Source: Piper betle (lineage: Eukaryota > Streptophyta > Magnoliopsida > Piperales > Piperaceae). Taken from it: a DNA stretch of 64,000 bases. The notes beneath the pieces are model-generated. The model was not told the DNA's origin and ran no database searches. It worked only from the letters and a program-made list of their open reading frames with translations. The stretch covers positions 89,045-153,044 of the forward strand of contig JAURVB010009290.1 of the NCBI GenBank assembly GCA_033002965.1. The letters are read 5' to 3'. This document shows positions 37,010-48,520 of the stretch, piece after piece (the stretch's first letter is position 1; each line of letters begins with the position of its first letter). A program made the position numbers and the translations under genes.

Positions 37010-37770
37010 GGAACTATACCCACTCCTGAGCCAGGATCAAACCTTCTTTTTCGATGAAGACTGATAGCTCTTTTTCGAGGAAGACTGATAGCTCTTCGTC
37101 ACGCTGGTTCTTTTTGAAACGAGTATAGAAAGGGCCATGTGAGCTACACCTAAACGAGAAGGGCACAAAGCCCCGTGCAAAGGTGCAGTGATCCATATGC
37201 CGATCACAGTAAACCAGTTTGTCTGTGTCGCGATTGGACAGAAACGCTCGACTGTAGTACAACGACTGTAGTACAATTGGTTCAATTCTTTCAGAAGCGA
37301 AATAGTTGAATCCGAAGGCACGTATTTTGGTGTATGGTCTTAGCAATTAGCATAAACTTTCTACCCGTTCGGCCATATTACAAGAAGTCGAGATAGCGTG
37401 CAGCAGTGGCGTGCAGCAGTGGTGTCCAGCGAAGAACCGATTCCGTCTGGAGTGGGCCTTGGAGGAGAAGAAGATCTTGATTCGACAAGTCATCCTTACC
37501 TCTCGAACTCGGGAGTGGGTGATCCAGAGCCTACAAAAGACAGATTGAAAAATCCCTCCCTTACCCAATACTTCCTTCTCTCGCCTATGCTTGATCGGAA
37601 CTGGTATTCGCAGCAACTAGCGATGACCAATATCAACATTTTGTACCCTACCCCAAACCAACCTCATAGGGATTGTATGATTGGAATGCATAATCTGATA
37701 TCGCCAAACATCCCTAAATGGCATGTTTGGCTTCGTTGCTTCTTATTAAATGCAAGTTTCGTGTAGGGAT
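37010..37770 (+). other. Probable mitochondrial DNA insertion with atpA fragment
   Basis: This patch is more GC-rich than its surroundings. On the plus strand, 37215-37300 reads QFVCVAIGQKRSTVVQ followed by a shifted LVQ-type continuation. This matches the conserved VAIGQKRSTV..LVQ segment of mitochondrial ATP synthase subunit alpha (atpA). A 14-bp direct duplication (CGACTGTAGTACAA, about 37248-37275) breaks the frame. The flanking parts (37030-37200, 37390-37640) have the composition of plant mitochondrial spacer DNA but I could not assign them. No intact gene is encoded. A nuclear mitochondrial insertion (NUMT) is the best explanation. Confidence 0.5.
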
Positions 37771-38184
37771 TTACATCCGAGGATTAAAACTCTCTTTGGA
37801 AAAATTAAAACATTAATATCTCAATATTTGAGGAAGAAATATTACTAGTTATTAGTTTATTCTAGTGCAAAATATGCCCCATCAAATAACAAGTGAATTT
37901 CTTGTGTAGATTTAGACTTGAGGGGGCATTTGCATAAGTTAGTTCTCTATATGATTTTACGGATGTAGTTCAAGAAATATTGGCTTGTTGACTTGGAACT
38001 TCTTGCCATGCTCGAAAACAAAAAATTGCAACGAGCTTTTGGATCAAAACTAGCCATACGAATCGCTTTTGGAGCAACTATATCCCCATTTGTAATACAC
38101 GTGTATGTATAAATAAACTTAAGTGCCCACTTCTAGCAGAACTGGTCACTTCTTTTCGAGGGAAATATATCAACTACTAAAAGT

Positions 38185-40385
38185 TCATCCAAATGACCGA
38201 CTTCTTCTGTGAGAAACTGACCTCTGCGTCACAACGTTCTGACCTTCCGTGGCAATGCTGGAGTTGGTGTTGTTCTCAGGACCCTTCTTGCTCTTTGATG
38301 TTCTGAACACTTTCCTCATCCCATTTAGCAGCAGCCTCCCTAAACTCCTCCCTTTCCAAGAGCCAACTGTACAACCATTTTCGTCGTGAGAAGTTCCACT
38401 TACCGATCTTCTCTTCTCTTCCCAACTAAACCTAAAGCTGGCCGACTTCACAGGCTGATCTGAAACCTCCCTCTTCTCTGATTCCATCAACCTTTCCTTC
38501 ATACCCATCAAATCCTTCTCCAAGCTAAGAATCCTCTCGTTGGTGGCCGCCATGGACGCCTTGAGACGAGCAACATGGTGCAGTGCTGCGTCTCGCTGCA
38601 GTATGGCTCCTAGTGTCACGCCCTTGTGCGGCTTGCGTGCCGCCGCAGCACTGAGGGTGGCTGCTGACGTCGTCGCGGAGAAGACGGAGACACGGGTGTT
38701 GTATTGCTCGACCAGCATGGCTTGGATGACCACTCTGAGCGGCATGTTTGGGTTCTGGACTGCATGCACTAACACTTGCTGGGATAGCCTGTTGCAGTCT
38801 ACGTACCCGGCAATCCTGTTCTTCTCTTCCTCCGTCAGTACGCCGTCATTTTCCTGTGCAAACAACGTCATGAAGCATATGTACAAGTTCAGACACATAG
38901 TTAATGGTTGATATGATTTGTCCAACACCAACATCAACAATGGTAAAGAAACGTACCTTCAAATACAAACTAACAAGCTTGTATACATTGTCATGAGTCT
39001 TGGCGGGTCTCATGGAGTCGAGGATCAAAAAAGCTCCACCAACTTCATCCCATTAACGGCCTCAACCCAGGCGTCGCTGACGCTGTTACCTCTCTCCGTT
39101 AAGTTTAACAGTGCCTCTATGCAACGGCCAGCCATGGATGCAGCCTCCTCTGCCTCCGGCATGAGTCCAAAGCACGACCGGAGCACGGTCTCGGCGATTT
39201 CGCCGTTGACAGCGACGGCCCGGTCGAAGAACTTGTCCGTCTTTTGGATGAGGTTGTCGTCGTTATCGTCTGCCATGTCGAGGATCTCCGCGGCCATTCG
39301 GAGAGGAACGACATTGAACGGCGTGACCAGGATGTCCGGGTCGTAGCAAAATGCGGCTACGGTTGCAAATGTCTCTGCCGTTACAGATGAGGGAACGGCG
39401 ACGGAGCTATTCGATGCGTGGGTAAGTTGGCGTCTCAAAAAAAGGCTGCATGATATTAAAGGTTCCTGCACATATGGACGAAGTAGACATGTTGAACCAT
39501 CCATGTCTTGTTGATATTGATATGCATTTTAATGGTGGTTGGTAGGGCACAAAAAGTTTCAACATCCAAGATGTCTTCCTCATTAGCAAATCTTAAATTG
39601 AACCAACCAACCATTTGCAATTTGCAATTTGCAATTTGCAAATACTAAAAATAATAAAATGCTTGAGGTACAAAACATTTTATTTCGTGGAACCACAAGA
39701 AAGAGACACAACCTCCTCAAGCATCAAAAACATCTTTTTGATGTGTTACACACCCATTAATCGGCACTTACATCATTATCATAAATGCTATCAACAAAAA
39801 TGTTGCCCCACCCACATTTACACACATTTACTGTAACGGACCTTTTGGACCCCCGTACTACTCCTATGGGGGTACGATATTACTTCAATCTTTTTCCAGG
39901 AATTGCGTCGATGGGAATTGAGAACCAAAGACTCAAAACAAAATAATTCCTTGTGCTTCATCATCCCAATATACAAACCATACATACAACTCCCAAAAAA
40001 TTGAATTGGCTTCTACTTAGTCTTAGAGTCCTTATTCTTGAACGAAAATCTGAAATTTTTGAGGAGGAGATTGGTATTACCTTGTGTAGGTTAAAGCATC
40101 TGTCTTGGACATGTACCAACAAATCTGGCTCTAAACCAGTCGCCCTAGACCTGTGCATGTAATGAATCCAAGTACTTGTGAATATATATCATCACCGTTG
40201 TGATCTGCACCCAGAACACTAAGTAAAACAACGAGGAGGGAAAACACTTGCCATGCATCTACTTTGATCTGCAGACAAAGGAAGACCGTGGCAGAAATAG
40301 GAGGGGAAGAGCAGGAAGCCTCATCTTCTTGGTCGTCTTCTTCATATATGGTGTCCACCACCCCCAAACCCATCCACCCTTTCAT
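38185..40385 (-). CDS. BTB/POZ-NPH3 family protein, with a GC-AG intron and one frameshift
   Basis: Exons on the minus strand: 40385-40252, 40150-40081, 39465-38957 and 38853-38185. The start is MKGWMGLGVVDTIYEEDD. A BTB domain spans the next two exons (LLVHVQDRCFNLHK|EPLISCSLFLRRQLT and AETFATVAAFCYDPDILVTPFNV). NPH3-type sequence follows (LDSMRPAKTHDNVYKLVSLYLK|ENDGVLTEEEKNRIAGYVDC, LVHAVQNPNMPLRVVIQAML), then a coiled coil (LSLEKDLMGMKERLMESEKRE) and a basic Ser-rich tail. Such proteins act as CUL3 substrate adaptors or as signalling scaffolds at membranes. Intron 1 uses a GC donor (ATG|GCAAGT), which alone keeps the frame DAW|SRATGLE. In exon 3 a run of six A (39027-39032, T on the coding strand) is one short. 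Restoring it makes the exon 510 nt and the protein 460 residues. Nearest relatives I recognise are the At3g49900-like group. Confidence 0.88.
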
Positions 40386-41578
40386 GATCTAGCTATTTCA
40401 CCCCCTCCTTGGCCTTGGACCCCTCCCCACTTGAAAGAAGTTAAAATTTTAAAATAACTCTTGGGGAACAACAATAGATCAAGAGAAGGCAGAGATATAT
40501 AAAAAAGAAAGAGGGGTGATGAAGATGGGACTTGTAAAAGAGAGTGATTTACTGTAGTTTTTGCTCTTCAGATTTGTAGTTTTGCTGTTCCTTGTCGTGG
40601 ATGTAAAAAATCAATGGAGTTAGAAGGTAGGGGCGTTGACATTGAATGCATTGCATGTGAATGGCCTTCAATGCTGCCATCCCATCTCTCTCTCTCTCTC
40701 TCTGAACTTTGGGATTGCTATTCAATTAAAACATAATACCCATAAGTATGCTTTCTGTTTCAAATCCAATCTTGGGGAGTTGAGATTTCCACTCCGATGG
40801 GAAATTTTCTGTTTTGGTTTTTGACCCCGAACGAACCCGCCAAGATTTTTAGCCATGATCTTGCTTTTGATTGATTAATCATTACCCGTTTAATATGTTT
40901 TTATGTTGACATGAATATGAAGTGGCCAATTTCGGTCAAATCATAATTTACGAAATCTGTTATTATTCATTCTGCTTCAACGCTTCCTCTCCCATCTAAA
41001 TGGGTTGCTTGCTTGGGGCGATAGTACTTGGCCACCAATATCGGCCGATCCAGTATCCTGTACTGGGAAATATTTAAACCTACTCTCCATTCCATCCGCA
41101 GTATAATAAAATAATCACCACAACTAAATAACCAACCCATCAAGTACACAAAATATCATAGAAAACTTTTTTTCAAAGACGAAAAAAAGAAATTACGTGA
41201 CATTCCGCTTACCATGGCTTTCTATCATGATATTAATTAGTTATGACAATCACTAATTTTTTCGAGAGACAAATCTATCTCAAATACAGGTCAATAATAA
41301 AACCACTAACACTGATCCATAACAAGGGTATAAAGGCGAAAACAAACGAACTATTGTTGATTCTGAAGAAGGAACTAACTTGATAGATGAGCCGACGTTA
41401 TTTTGACGATCCAATTAATCTGGCCCAATGCGAAAGGTGGTAGTTTTATTCCTCTGCTCTCACGTCCAATTAATCTACTTTATTGGGCCACTTCTGTTCC
41501 GATTTCACATCGAGACCCACTGCCGTTTTCGAGGCCATTTAAGGTCTCTCTAAGGCCTGTTGGAGTTTATCATTTTTT
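40386..41578. other. Upstream region of the NPH3-like gene and spacer
   Basis: This holds a (CT)n microsatellite at 40686-40704, which reads as GA repeats on the strand of the NPH3-like gene about 300 bp upstream of its start. It could be part of its promoter or leader. No other gene or repeat was recognised. Confidence 0.4.
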
Positions 41579-44500
41579 TTACAGAGGAAGAGCTTCACCA
41601 CTTTGCTTAGCAGCATACGTGAAGGAGCTCTTGAGGCAAATAAACATTTCTCTAAGATCCAATTCCGTGAATACGGAATTGCATTCTGAGCTTCTCTCCA
41701 GTTTTGACGTCACAAAACGGAAATATGCTGATGTAAATTCTAAACATCTATCATAATTGGACACAAGTTTGATGACAGTGGAATCAGCAACAAATCTAAG
41801 TAATATAGCAGCCAATTTGACAATATGTTGGATCTTCCTTCCTTCGTGGACCTCGTGGGCTTCTGTAGGAAATATAAAAATACCAAAGCAGTAAAATAGA
41901 GTGAAGAAAGAAATCATGAAACCAAGAGAAACAATTTTTTATGTTTTAGTTCTACATGTAAAAGCATCTAAATAATTCCAGTATCCTGTGCAAAAAAGTT
42001 GCCATAAAGTTTCTATGAATTCCACCACCTTTAGTTACAGATCTCGGCAGCAAATACCATCGATGCTAAACACTAAAAACTCAGTGTTCTCACATTTCTT
42101 TTCCCTTATTATTATGCATTAGCTTTTTACAGTTTCAATGAGTATAAAAATTTATATCCATTATTAACCACCTTCAGTGTTGTTTGAGACATCCTGGTGG
42201 TCTTCTTGGCACTTTGACCGCCGCACTGTTCTCCTTTTTGGTTGGAATCAAAAGATTGTTTGTACCAAAAAACATGTGTACCAGAGCAGTGCCTAGGGGT
42301 GTTCCCTACATAAATTATCAATGTTACTTTAAGTTTTCAAAACATTCAGAGAAATATAGAAATACAATAACAAGCCGCTTAAAAAAAAAGCTATTCAAAA
42401 TAATTTCAAAATCATCACGGTGATCAAGAGTTTTAATTCTGGCAAGAAATTATTGCACCAACTACTAGCATTCACTATTTAAAAAGCATGATACACTAAA
42501 GCAGTGGTTTCACTAAAATTCTATATAAATTTGACAAGCACTAACAGTTCAAACAGTACTGTGAAGCTCATTTTGAAAAAAATATATATAAATTTAATAC
42601 ATGGGACAAAAAAACAATACCTCTTTCAGTGACACTGAATTATCCAAGTTATGAATACTTTCTTGGATGGACATGTGCAGAGCAAGGTTCATATATGCCA
42701 ACACGGGCGAAGCATCCAAAAATTCACCAATGCATATTTCTCAATAGTTAATACTGAGATTAACTTCAGACGGGAGAAAGCTAATTCCAGAACTGACGAG
42801 TCAAACACAACCTTACGAAAGTCAACAAATGCAAGTAAATCCTTTATTTGCCATGCCACTCCTGCAGCAATTGAAAAATTCTTATCAACATGAAAACTCT
42901 TTTTCTCAATAGATGTAGTAAGACTTGATTGTCTTCTTGTCTTCACTTTAGCCTTTTTCCTTCTTGTATTTTGACCTGAAACTTCTGAGCTGCCATTGAG
43001 GTCCCACGTAGATGAGACTTCTTACAAAACGTACGTCAATTTTTTTATCAAGTCACTGAGTCTCCCACAATTTAGAAAGAGTTTGTGAACAATCCTAACT
43101 TCTTCTTGCTTCTGCACATTCTCAGACAAACCACAGCAATCCGTAATTACACCTATACTGTGATTAAGAAGATGCGCTAAATTCTCAGGGCAAACAGAAG
43201 AAGCAATTCTGAGAATAGAGGTTTGCGCGCTTGAACTAGACACAGATGTCAACAAACACTTTAGCTTATTTTTTGTAAAGAATTTAGAGAGTGGTGCTTT
43301 AGAAGAAGTAACAGTTGCAAGACTTTCACAAAGGGTGGCAGCTGCACGAAGAAGCCCGTCAACATGATTTGTGTTTATGCCATTGAGTGATAGGGATAAT
43401 TTAGCACAAATTGTCACAAAAACGAGCTCCTACAGATGGAGAGCGTTTTATAAGGACAATTCAATGACTGCATGCCTCTTTTGGTTCTACTTTTGATGGC
43501 AAGTATGAAGGTATCAACAACTTAGTTATGCGCTTAGCCACCAGAGTATTGTCGGTAGCTAGGGATGATCATAAAGCATCGAAACCAACCCCCTGATAAA
43601 ATATAGTAGAAAGCAAGTGAATAAATAGAAGAACAAAAGAGAATATAGAAGCCACTAATTAATGCAATGTGAAGGTTGTATTTTAGAATAAACCCGAAAT
43701 GCAGATTGGAAGACTTTGCAAGAAAGGAGAGTATATAAATGTACAAAAAGAAAAGTAAATTTTGCTTCCTGAGAAAAACAAGGGACCCAAGTTTCTGCAG
43801 AATATAAAACTCTTCTAAGTTCTTCACAAACATCAAGCACACACCCAAAGACCGTAAACTTAATACACAACTGAAGACAACACACCAACGAATTGTAAGC
43901 AAGAAAAAAGTTTCAACAACGATCTAGTGAAAGCAAGAATAAAAGACTGTCTATGCAGATTTAGAAACAACATTAAGGTTATAAAGCATATCATCCATAT
44001 CATCTCCCACTACTTCAAAGTTCAAATGTAACTGTAAGAAAGTACACAGTCATTGAAATTAGCATCAGTCATGTACCTTTGTAAGGTCACATACAGCCAG
44101 AAGGTCTGCAACTGCTATACGCACAAAAAGCACAGCATCAAAAAACATGCGTCCCAATCTTGGAAGTAGCACTTGAGAATCTCATGAGTCAGCGGGTTCT
44201 CAATTAAATACCTCATGCCCTTCGACACCAACAACCTTACCTCATGACAGATATCATAGGCCATGTCATCATTTCAGACAACAATTTCATAATTTTTGGT
44301 GGGATGATCTCCCGAAAGAGTCCAAGAATACGGCAAGCTCCTTCAACTGCAGCTACTCTAATAACAGGGAAATCATCAACGAGTAATTTGTCCAATAAAA
44401 AGAATTGCCTCTCAAGCAAGGTATCCTTTGCCTCTTTTGTAGCATCTGAATCTTCAAGAGGAAAAATATCCAAAAAATGTGCAATGCATTTTGGCGAATG

Positions 44501-46117
44501 TTTGCATTAGCAACATGCCAATATGCTCATCAAACATGGAAACCATAGTGCAATTTTTCTTGCCAGCATTTACACCATACAAAGCAAAATATGAAATCCA
44601 ACTAGCTGACCAATTTTTCTTCACAAAAAAATGCTATATGTATATAGCGCAAATACTGAATACTACAAAAGGTGAATTTCTATACAAAGCATTCTTTAAT
44701 TTCTCAGAATAATGCACACGCAATGCAGTTATTTTGCCCTCAAAAAAATTTGCATTTAGGACGTGCAAAAAATTTAAAAGATTGAAGCTACTAAACTCCA
44801 AAACACCAATCAAACTATGAAGCTAAAGTTCACATCAAAATCAGGATGGCATATACTCATAGAACAAATGTTATCCATTGGCCTATCTCTCATTTGGCAT
44901 GCCTCTAATTTAGAATCAACGTGCCTATCCCTCTCCTAAATTGATATTGTAACAATTTACAGTGATCAAACTTAAGCTGCTATGTGTAGCTGAAAAATAT
45001 ATTAAGTGACTACCAAAGTAGGCAAGCTTGAAATTGAAGACGTGGAAGGAATGAAACACATATAGTAGAACACAAAAATCAAAAGCAAATGCAACTCAAA
45101 ATTTAATAGACATACTTGCAAAGATCAAAACAGCAGAGGATCCAGTAGACGAAAAATCAGTTTAACAACGCCATCAACTGTGCTTTGAACAACAAATCCT
45201 CCGAACACTCTTCTGATCGACGCAGAGAGTTGCTGCCCTGATTTTGTACATATAGCACCCTCAAACAAGCCTTGCAAGAATTGATCTTCGAATTCTACAC
45301 GCAGAGACTCCTCAGCCCCCTTCCATGCCCTAAACAAAATATCCCCAAAACCCTCTGGTATCGATTTCTTCCCAAACGGGATATGCGCCTTCATCACTGC
45401 AAAAATCTCTTTAGAAAGAAGACGATTCAGCCCAAACAGGTAGACCACGAAACGCCGGCCTTCTTATACCTTCAAGTAAATCGAAGTAACTACACATCGA
45501 ATCAACCAATGCTTCAAATCATCGATGCTATCATCATCAAACTCAAACAATGTCAGCACCTCCCGAATCGCATAACCCTGTGTAAATCAACCTTCTTACC
45601 GGATTGCAACGATTAAGCGAGCAAAAAGGAGAAAGTCTGCGAAACCACAGACTCCCTCCCAATCGGCTCCTCCTTCCACCACTCCTCGCACAAGCTAGAG
45701 ACATCGGATATCAAAGCCGGCTCCGACTCATACGAAACCAGACCATCGTGAAGACACCGCACGCAAGGAAGCACCGTCGACGGCGCGAACACCTTCTTCG
45801 GGTGGGAAACACAGAAATGTGCGACGAGGGCGTAAGCCTGAAGCCGCTTTAGCGAGTTCTGCGCAGCATTTTCGTGGAGTCCGCCATCCACGGCGTCGCC
45901 TGGGTTCTTCTTGCGGGAGGTCGTGCGGGGCTGCTTGTTGGGTGGGGAGCGGAGAGGCGAATCGCCGTCAAGTGTACGCCGGTGCATGTCGAGGGAACGG
46001 GAGATGCGGTGGTGGAGGAGGGTCTTGAGGACGGATTTTAAGGATTAATTTGGCGGTGTGAGAGAGGAAATCGTCGGCGGAGATCTTGAGAGATGATCGG
46101 AGCCTCTTCCGATCCAT
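41579..46117 (-). pseudogene. Condensin-II subunit CAP-G2 / HEB1-like, degraded
   Basis: The minus strand shows most of the HEAT-repeat protein CAP-G2 (HEB1 in Arabidopsis): start MDRKRLRSSLKISADDF (46117), then YALVAHFCVSHPKKVFAP, SLCEEWWKEEPIGRESVVSQ, GRRFVVYLFGLNRL, MKAHIPFGKKSIPEGFGDILFRAWK (to 45116), ANIRQNALHIF and DSDATKEAKDTLLERQFFLLD (44515-44077), AKRITKLLIPSYLPSKV to LLNHSIGVITDCC (about 43560-43022), VAWQIKDLLAF (about 42980-42630) and ICLKSSFTYAAK (41900-41579). It normally compacts chromosomes in the nucleus. Lesions include in-frame TAA at 45613-45615, TAA at 45464-45466, TGA at 45125-45127, a TGA in the EACSH block near 43473, frameshifts near 46036, 45565, 44472 and 44155, and loss of the C-terminus after EALPL. 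So many non-homopolymer nonsense changes make it a pseudogene, though transcription cannot be excluded. Confidence 0.88.
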
Positions 46118-46394
46118 CTATTTGCAGGTTTTGGGGTGGAAAGATGGAAACTTTGAGGGAAGAAGGAAGACCGTCATGCCGCCATTTTTGTGCTGGAAGC
46201 AGAGATTTGAAATTGGGGCAAGGTATAATGACGGAAATATCCTTATGAAATGGGTCGGGCCGGCGGGTAGCCGTTAACGGCTGGTATCGGGCACGGCGGT
46301 TGGATCGGATCCGCTTATCAGCTCGGCCCACCAGTTTGTTTGAGTTTCATTTTTTGTGTTTTAGATTTTATAAAACTGGAGGCAACGTCGTAGG

Positions 46395-46575
46395 CATGAC
46401 CAATTGGTTGGTCTGGGTGAAATTAAATCGAAGGTAAACCAACCAAACCGATATGGGCTTATTTGGTTAACCAAACAATAACTGAATTGTAATTTATAAC
46501 GGAATTAACCAAACCGAATTAATTTGGTTTGGTTTGGTTTTAATCTAATTTTGACCGAATAACCTAAAATAATAA
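46395..46575. repeat. GGTTTGG/CCAAACC fold-back repeat
   Basis: Reiterated words AACCAACCAAACCGA and TTTGGTTTGGTTTGG lie in opposite orientation and can fold back. Composition and layout match the repeat at 9470-9850. Confidence 0.5.
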
Positions 46576-47247
46576 CTAGCCTCGTTTTTTATTTATTTTC
46601 ACAACATTATTACCATATAATTGAATTTATAATTGACGTATTAATATTTTTATTTTCAACCTATATATTTTTTCTCAAAATAATTAGAGATTTCTTAAGA
46701 TATTTTTTTTGCTCGAAATAATGGTGAATAGTTTTGAAGGAATTGTTATTAGTTTTATGATACTCATTTAAAATGTTCAAGTTTTTCTTAAAAAAATAAA
46801 ATATCGAATTATTTTGAAGCAAGATGGGGAAAATAAATTCTTTGTATTATTTTGATCCATGGTCTTTGAATTTTAAATTTGCACAAATTTATTATGATTT
46901 GTTTGAACCGATACAATCAGCCGAATGAAGAAAATTAAATAGGCAGAGAATGCAACCCTGATATTAAATATTTGAATTCAAATCCCAATATTTATATTAT
47001 ATATATTTATATTTAAAATATTTTTTATAGTTAAAATATAATGTATGTTAGATGATTATACATATACACACACAATATTATTTAACAAAAACATAAAATT
47101 TAAAATAAAAATTAAATATTTTTTAGTTTAGCTCCTTATAAGATCGAGTCCTTTAAAACCCAAAATCAGACTCATATGAAATATGTATTAATAAACACTC
47201 AAACCCGTAAACACAAACTCAATATGATTGAACTTACTTGATATTTT
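46576..47247. other. AT-rich spacer
   Basis: No gene, repeat or regulatory signal recognised. Confidence 0.5.
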
Positions 47248-48520
47248 TGTTGGGTCCAATGGGTTTCCAAATGGGACTTGCAATAAGTGTTATAGGTCAC
47301 TCTTAATCCAAAAGCTAGCTTAAGGAATAAGGTTTTCCCATTAGCCTATATACAAGTCACAGTCACCTCTATACGTGATGTGGGATAAACTCAACAATTT
47401 TCCCCTCACACATCATGTCACCCAAATCATCTCCCCCTTACCACATGTAAGGCTCACATATTATAGTGAAGTTCCAGGAAACTCCAATTCGGGCTGGCGT
47501 GAGGCAACACTAAGCCAACTTGACTCTGATACCACTTGTTAGGTCCAATTGCCTTCTGAGGCAACATTAAGCCAACTTGACTCTGATACCACTTATTGGG
47601 TCCAATGGGTTTCCAAACAGAACTTACAATAAGTGTTATGAGACTCTCTTAATCCAAAAGCTAGCTTAAAAATAAGACTTTTCTATTAACCTATATACAA
47701 GTCACTAATCACCTAGACTTTCCTATTACCCTATATACAAGTCACTAATCACCTCTATACATAATGTGGGATAAACCCAACAATTCTCCCCCTCACCACA
47801 TGAAAGGCCCCCACACGTTATAGTGAAGTTCCAAGAGACTCCAATTCGGGCTGGCCTGAAGCAACTGACTCAAGCGCGAACTCCTGACTCTCACACCACT
47901 TGTTGGGTCCAATAGGCTTCCAAAGGGGACTTGCAATAAGTGTTATGAGCCTCTCTTAATCCAAAAGCTAGCTCAAAAAATAAGGTTTTCCCATTAACCT
48001 ATATACAAGTCACCAGTCACCTCTATACATGATGTGGGATAAACCCAACAATTCTTCCCCTCACACATTATATCACCCGAATCATCTCCCCCTCATCACA
48101 TGCAAGGCCCACATGTTATAGTGAAGTTCCATGAGACTCCAATTCCAATTCGGGTCCAATTCCAATTCGGGCTGGCCCAAGGTAACACTAAGCCAACTTG
48201 ACTCTGATACCACTTATTGGGTCCAATGGGCTTCCAATTCGGGTTGGCCTAAGGTAACACTAAGCTAACTTGACTTTGATACCACTTATTGGGTCTAATG
48301 GGCTTCCGAGGCAATATTAAGCCAATTTGACTCTGATACCGCAATATTAAGCCAATTTGACTCTGATACCGCTTGTTGTTTCGTCCAATAGGCTTCTAAA
48401 CGGGACTAAGTGTTATGAGTTTCTCTTAATCTAAAAACTAGCTTAAGGAATAAGGCTTTCCCATTATCCTATATACAAGTCATCGATCACCTTTATACAT
48501 GATGTGGGATAAACCTAATA
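47248..48520 (-). mobile_element. Tandem array of TRIM-type retroelements (seven LTR starts)
   Basis: On the minus strand each LTR starts TGTTGGGTTTATCCCACATC and ends near TTGGACCCAACA, inside an inverted TGTTGGG..CCCAACA. After the LTR comes AG and the primer-binding site TGGTATCAGAG, complementary to the 3' end of initiator Met tRNA. Before the next LTR is a purine tract, GTGAGGGGGAGAAT. LTRs of about 150 bp lie at 47248-47396, 47594-47782 (with an internal duplication), 47901-48050 and 48374-48520. Truncated LTR starts are at 47537, 48215 and about 48294. Internal segments are only about 120-160 bp and encode nothing. This matches terminal-repeat retrotransposons in miniature (TRIM), which depend on proteins from other elements. 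Neighbouring elements share LTRs. Confidence 0.85.

Noticed and set aside
47248..48520. Cassandra-type TRIM with 5S rRNA promoter in the LTR
   Set aside because: I could not see a 5S-like internal control region in these LTRs.
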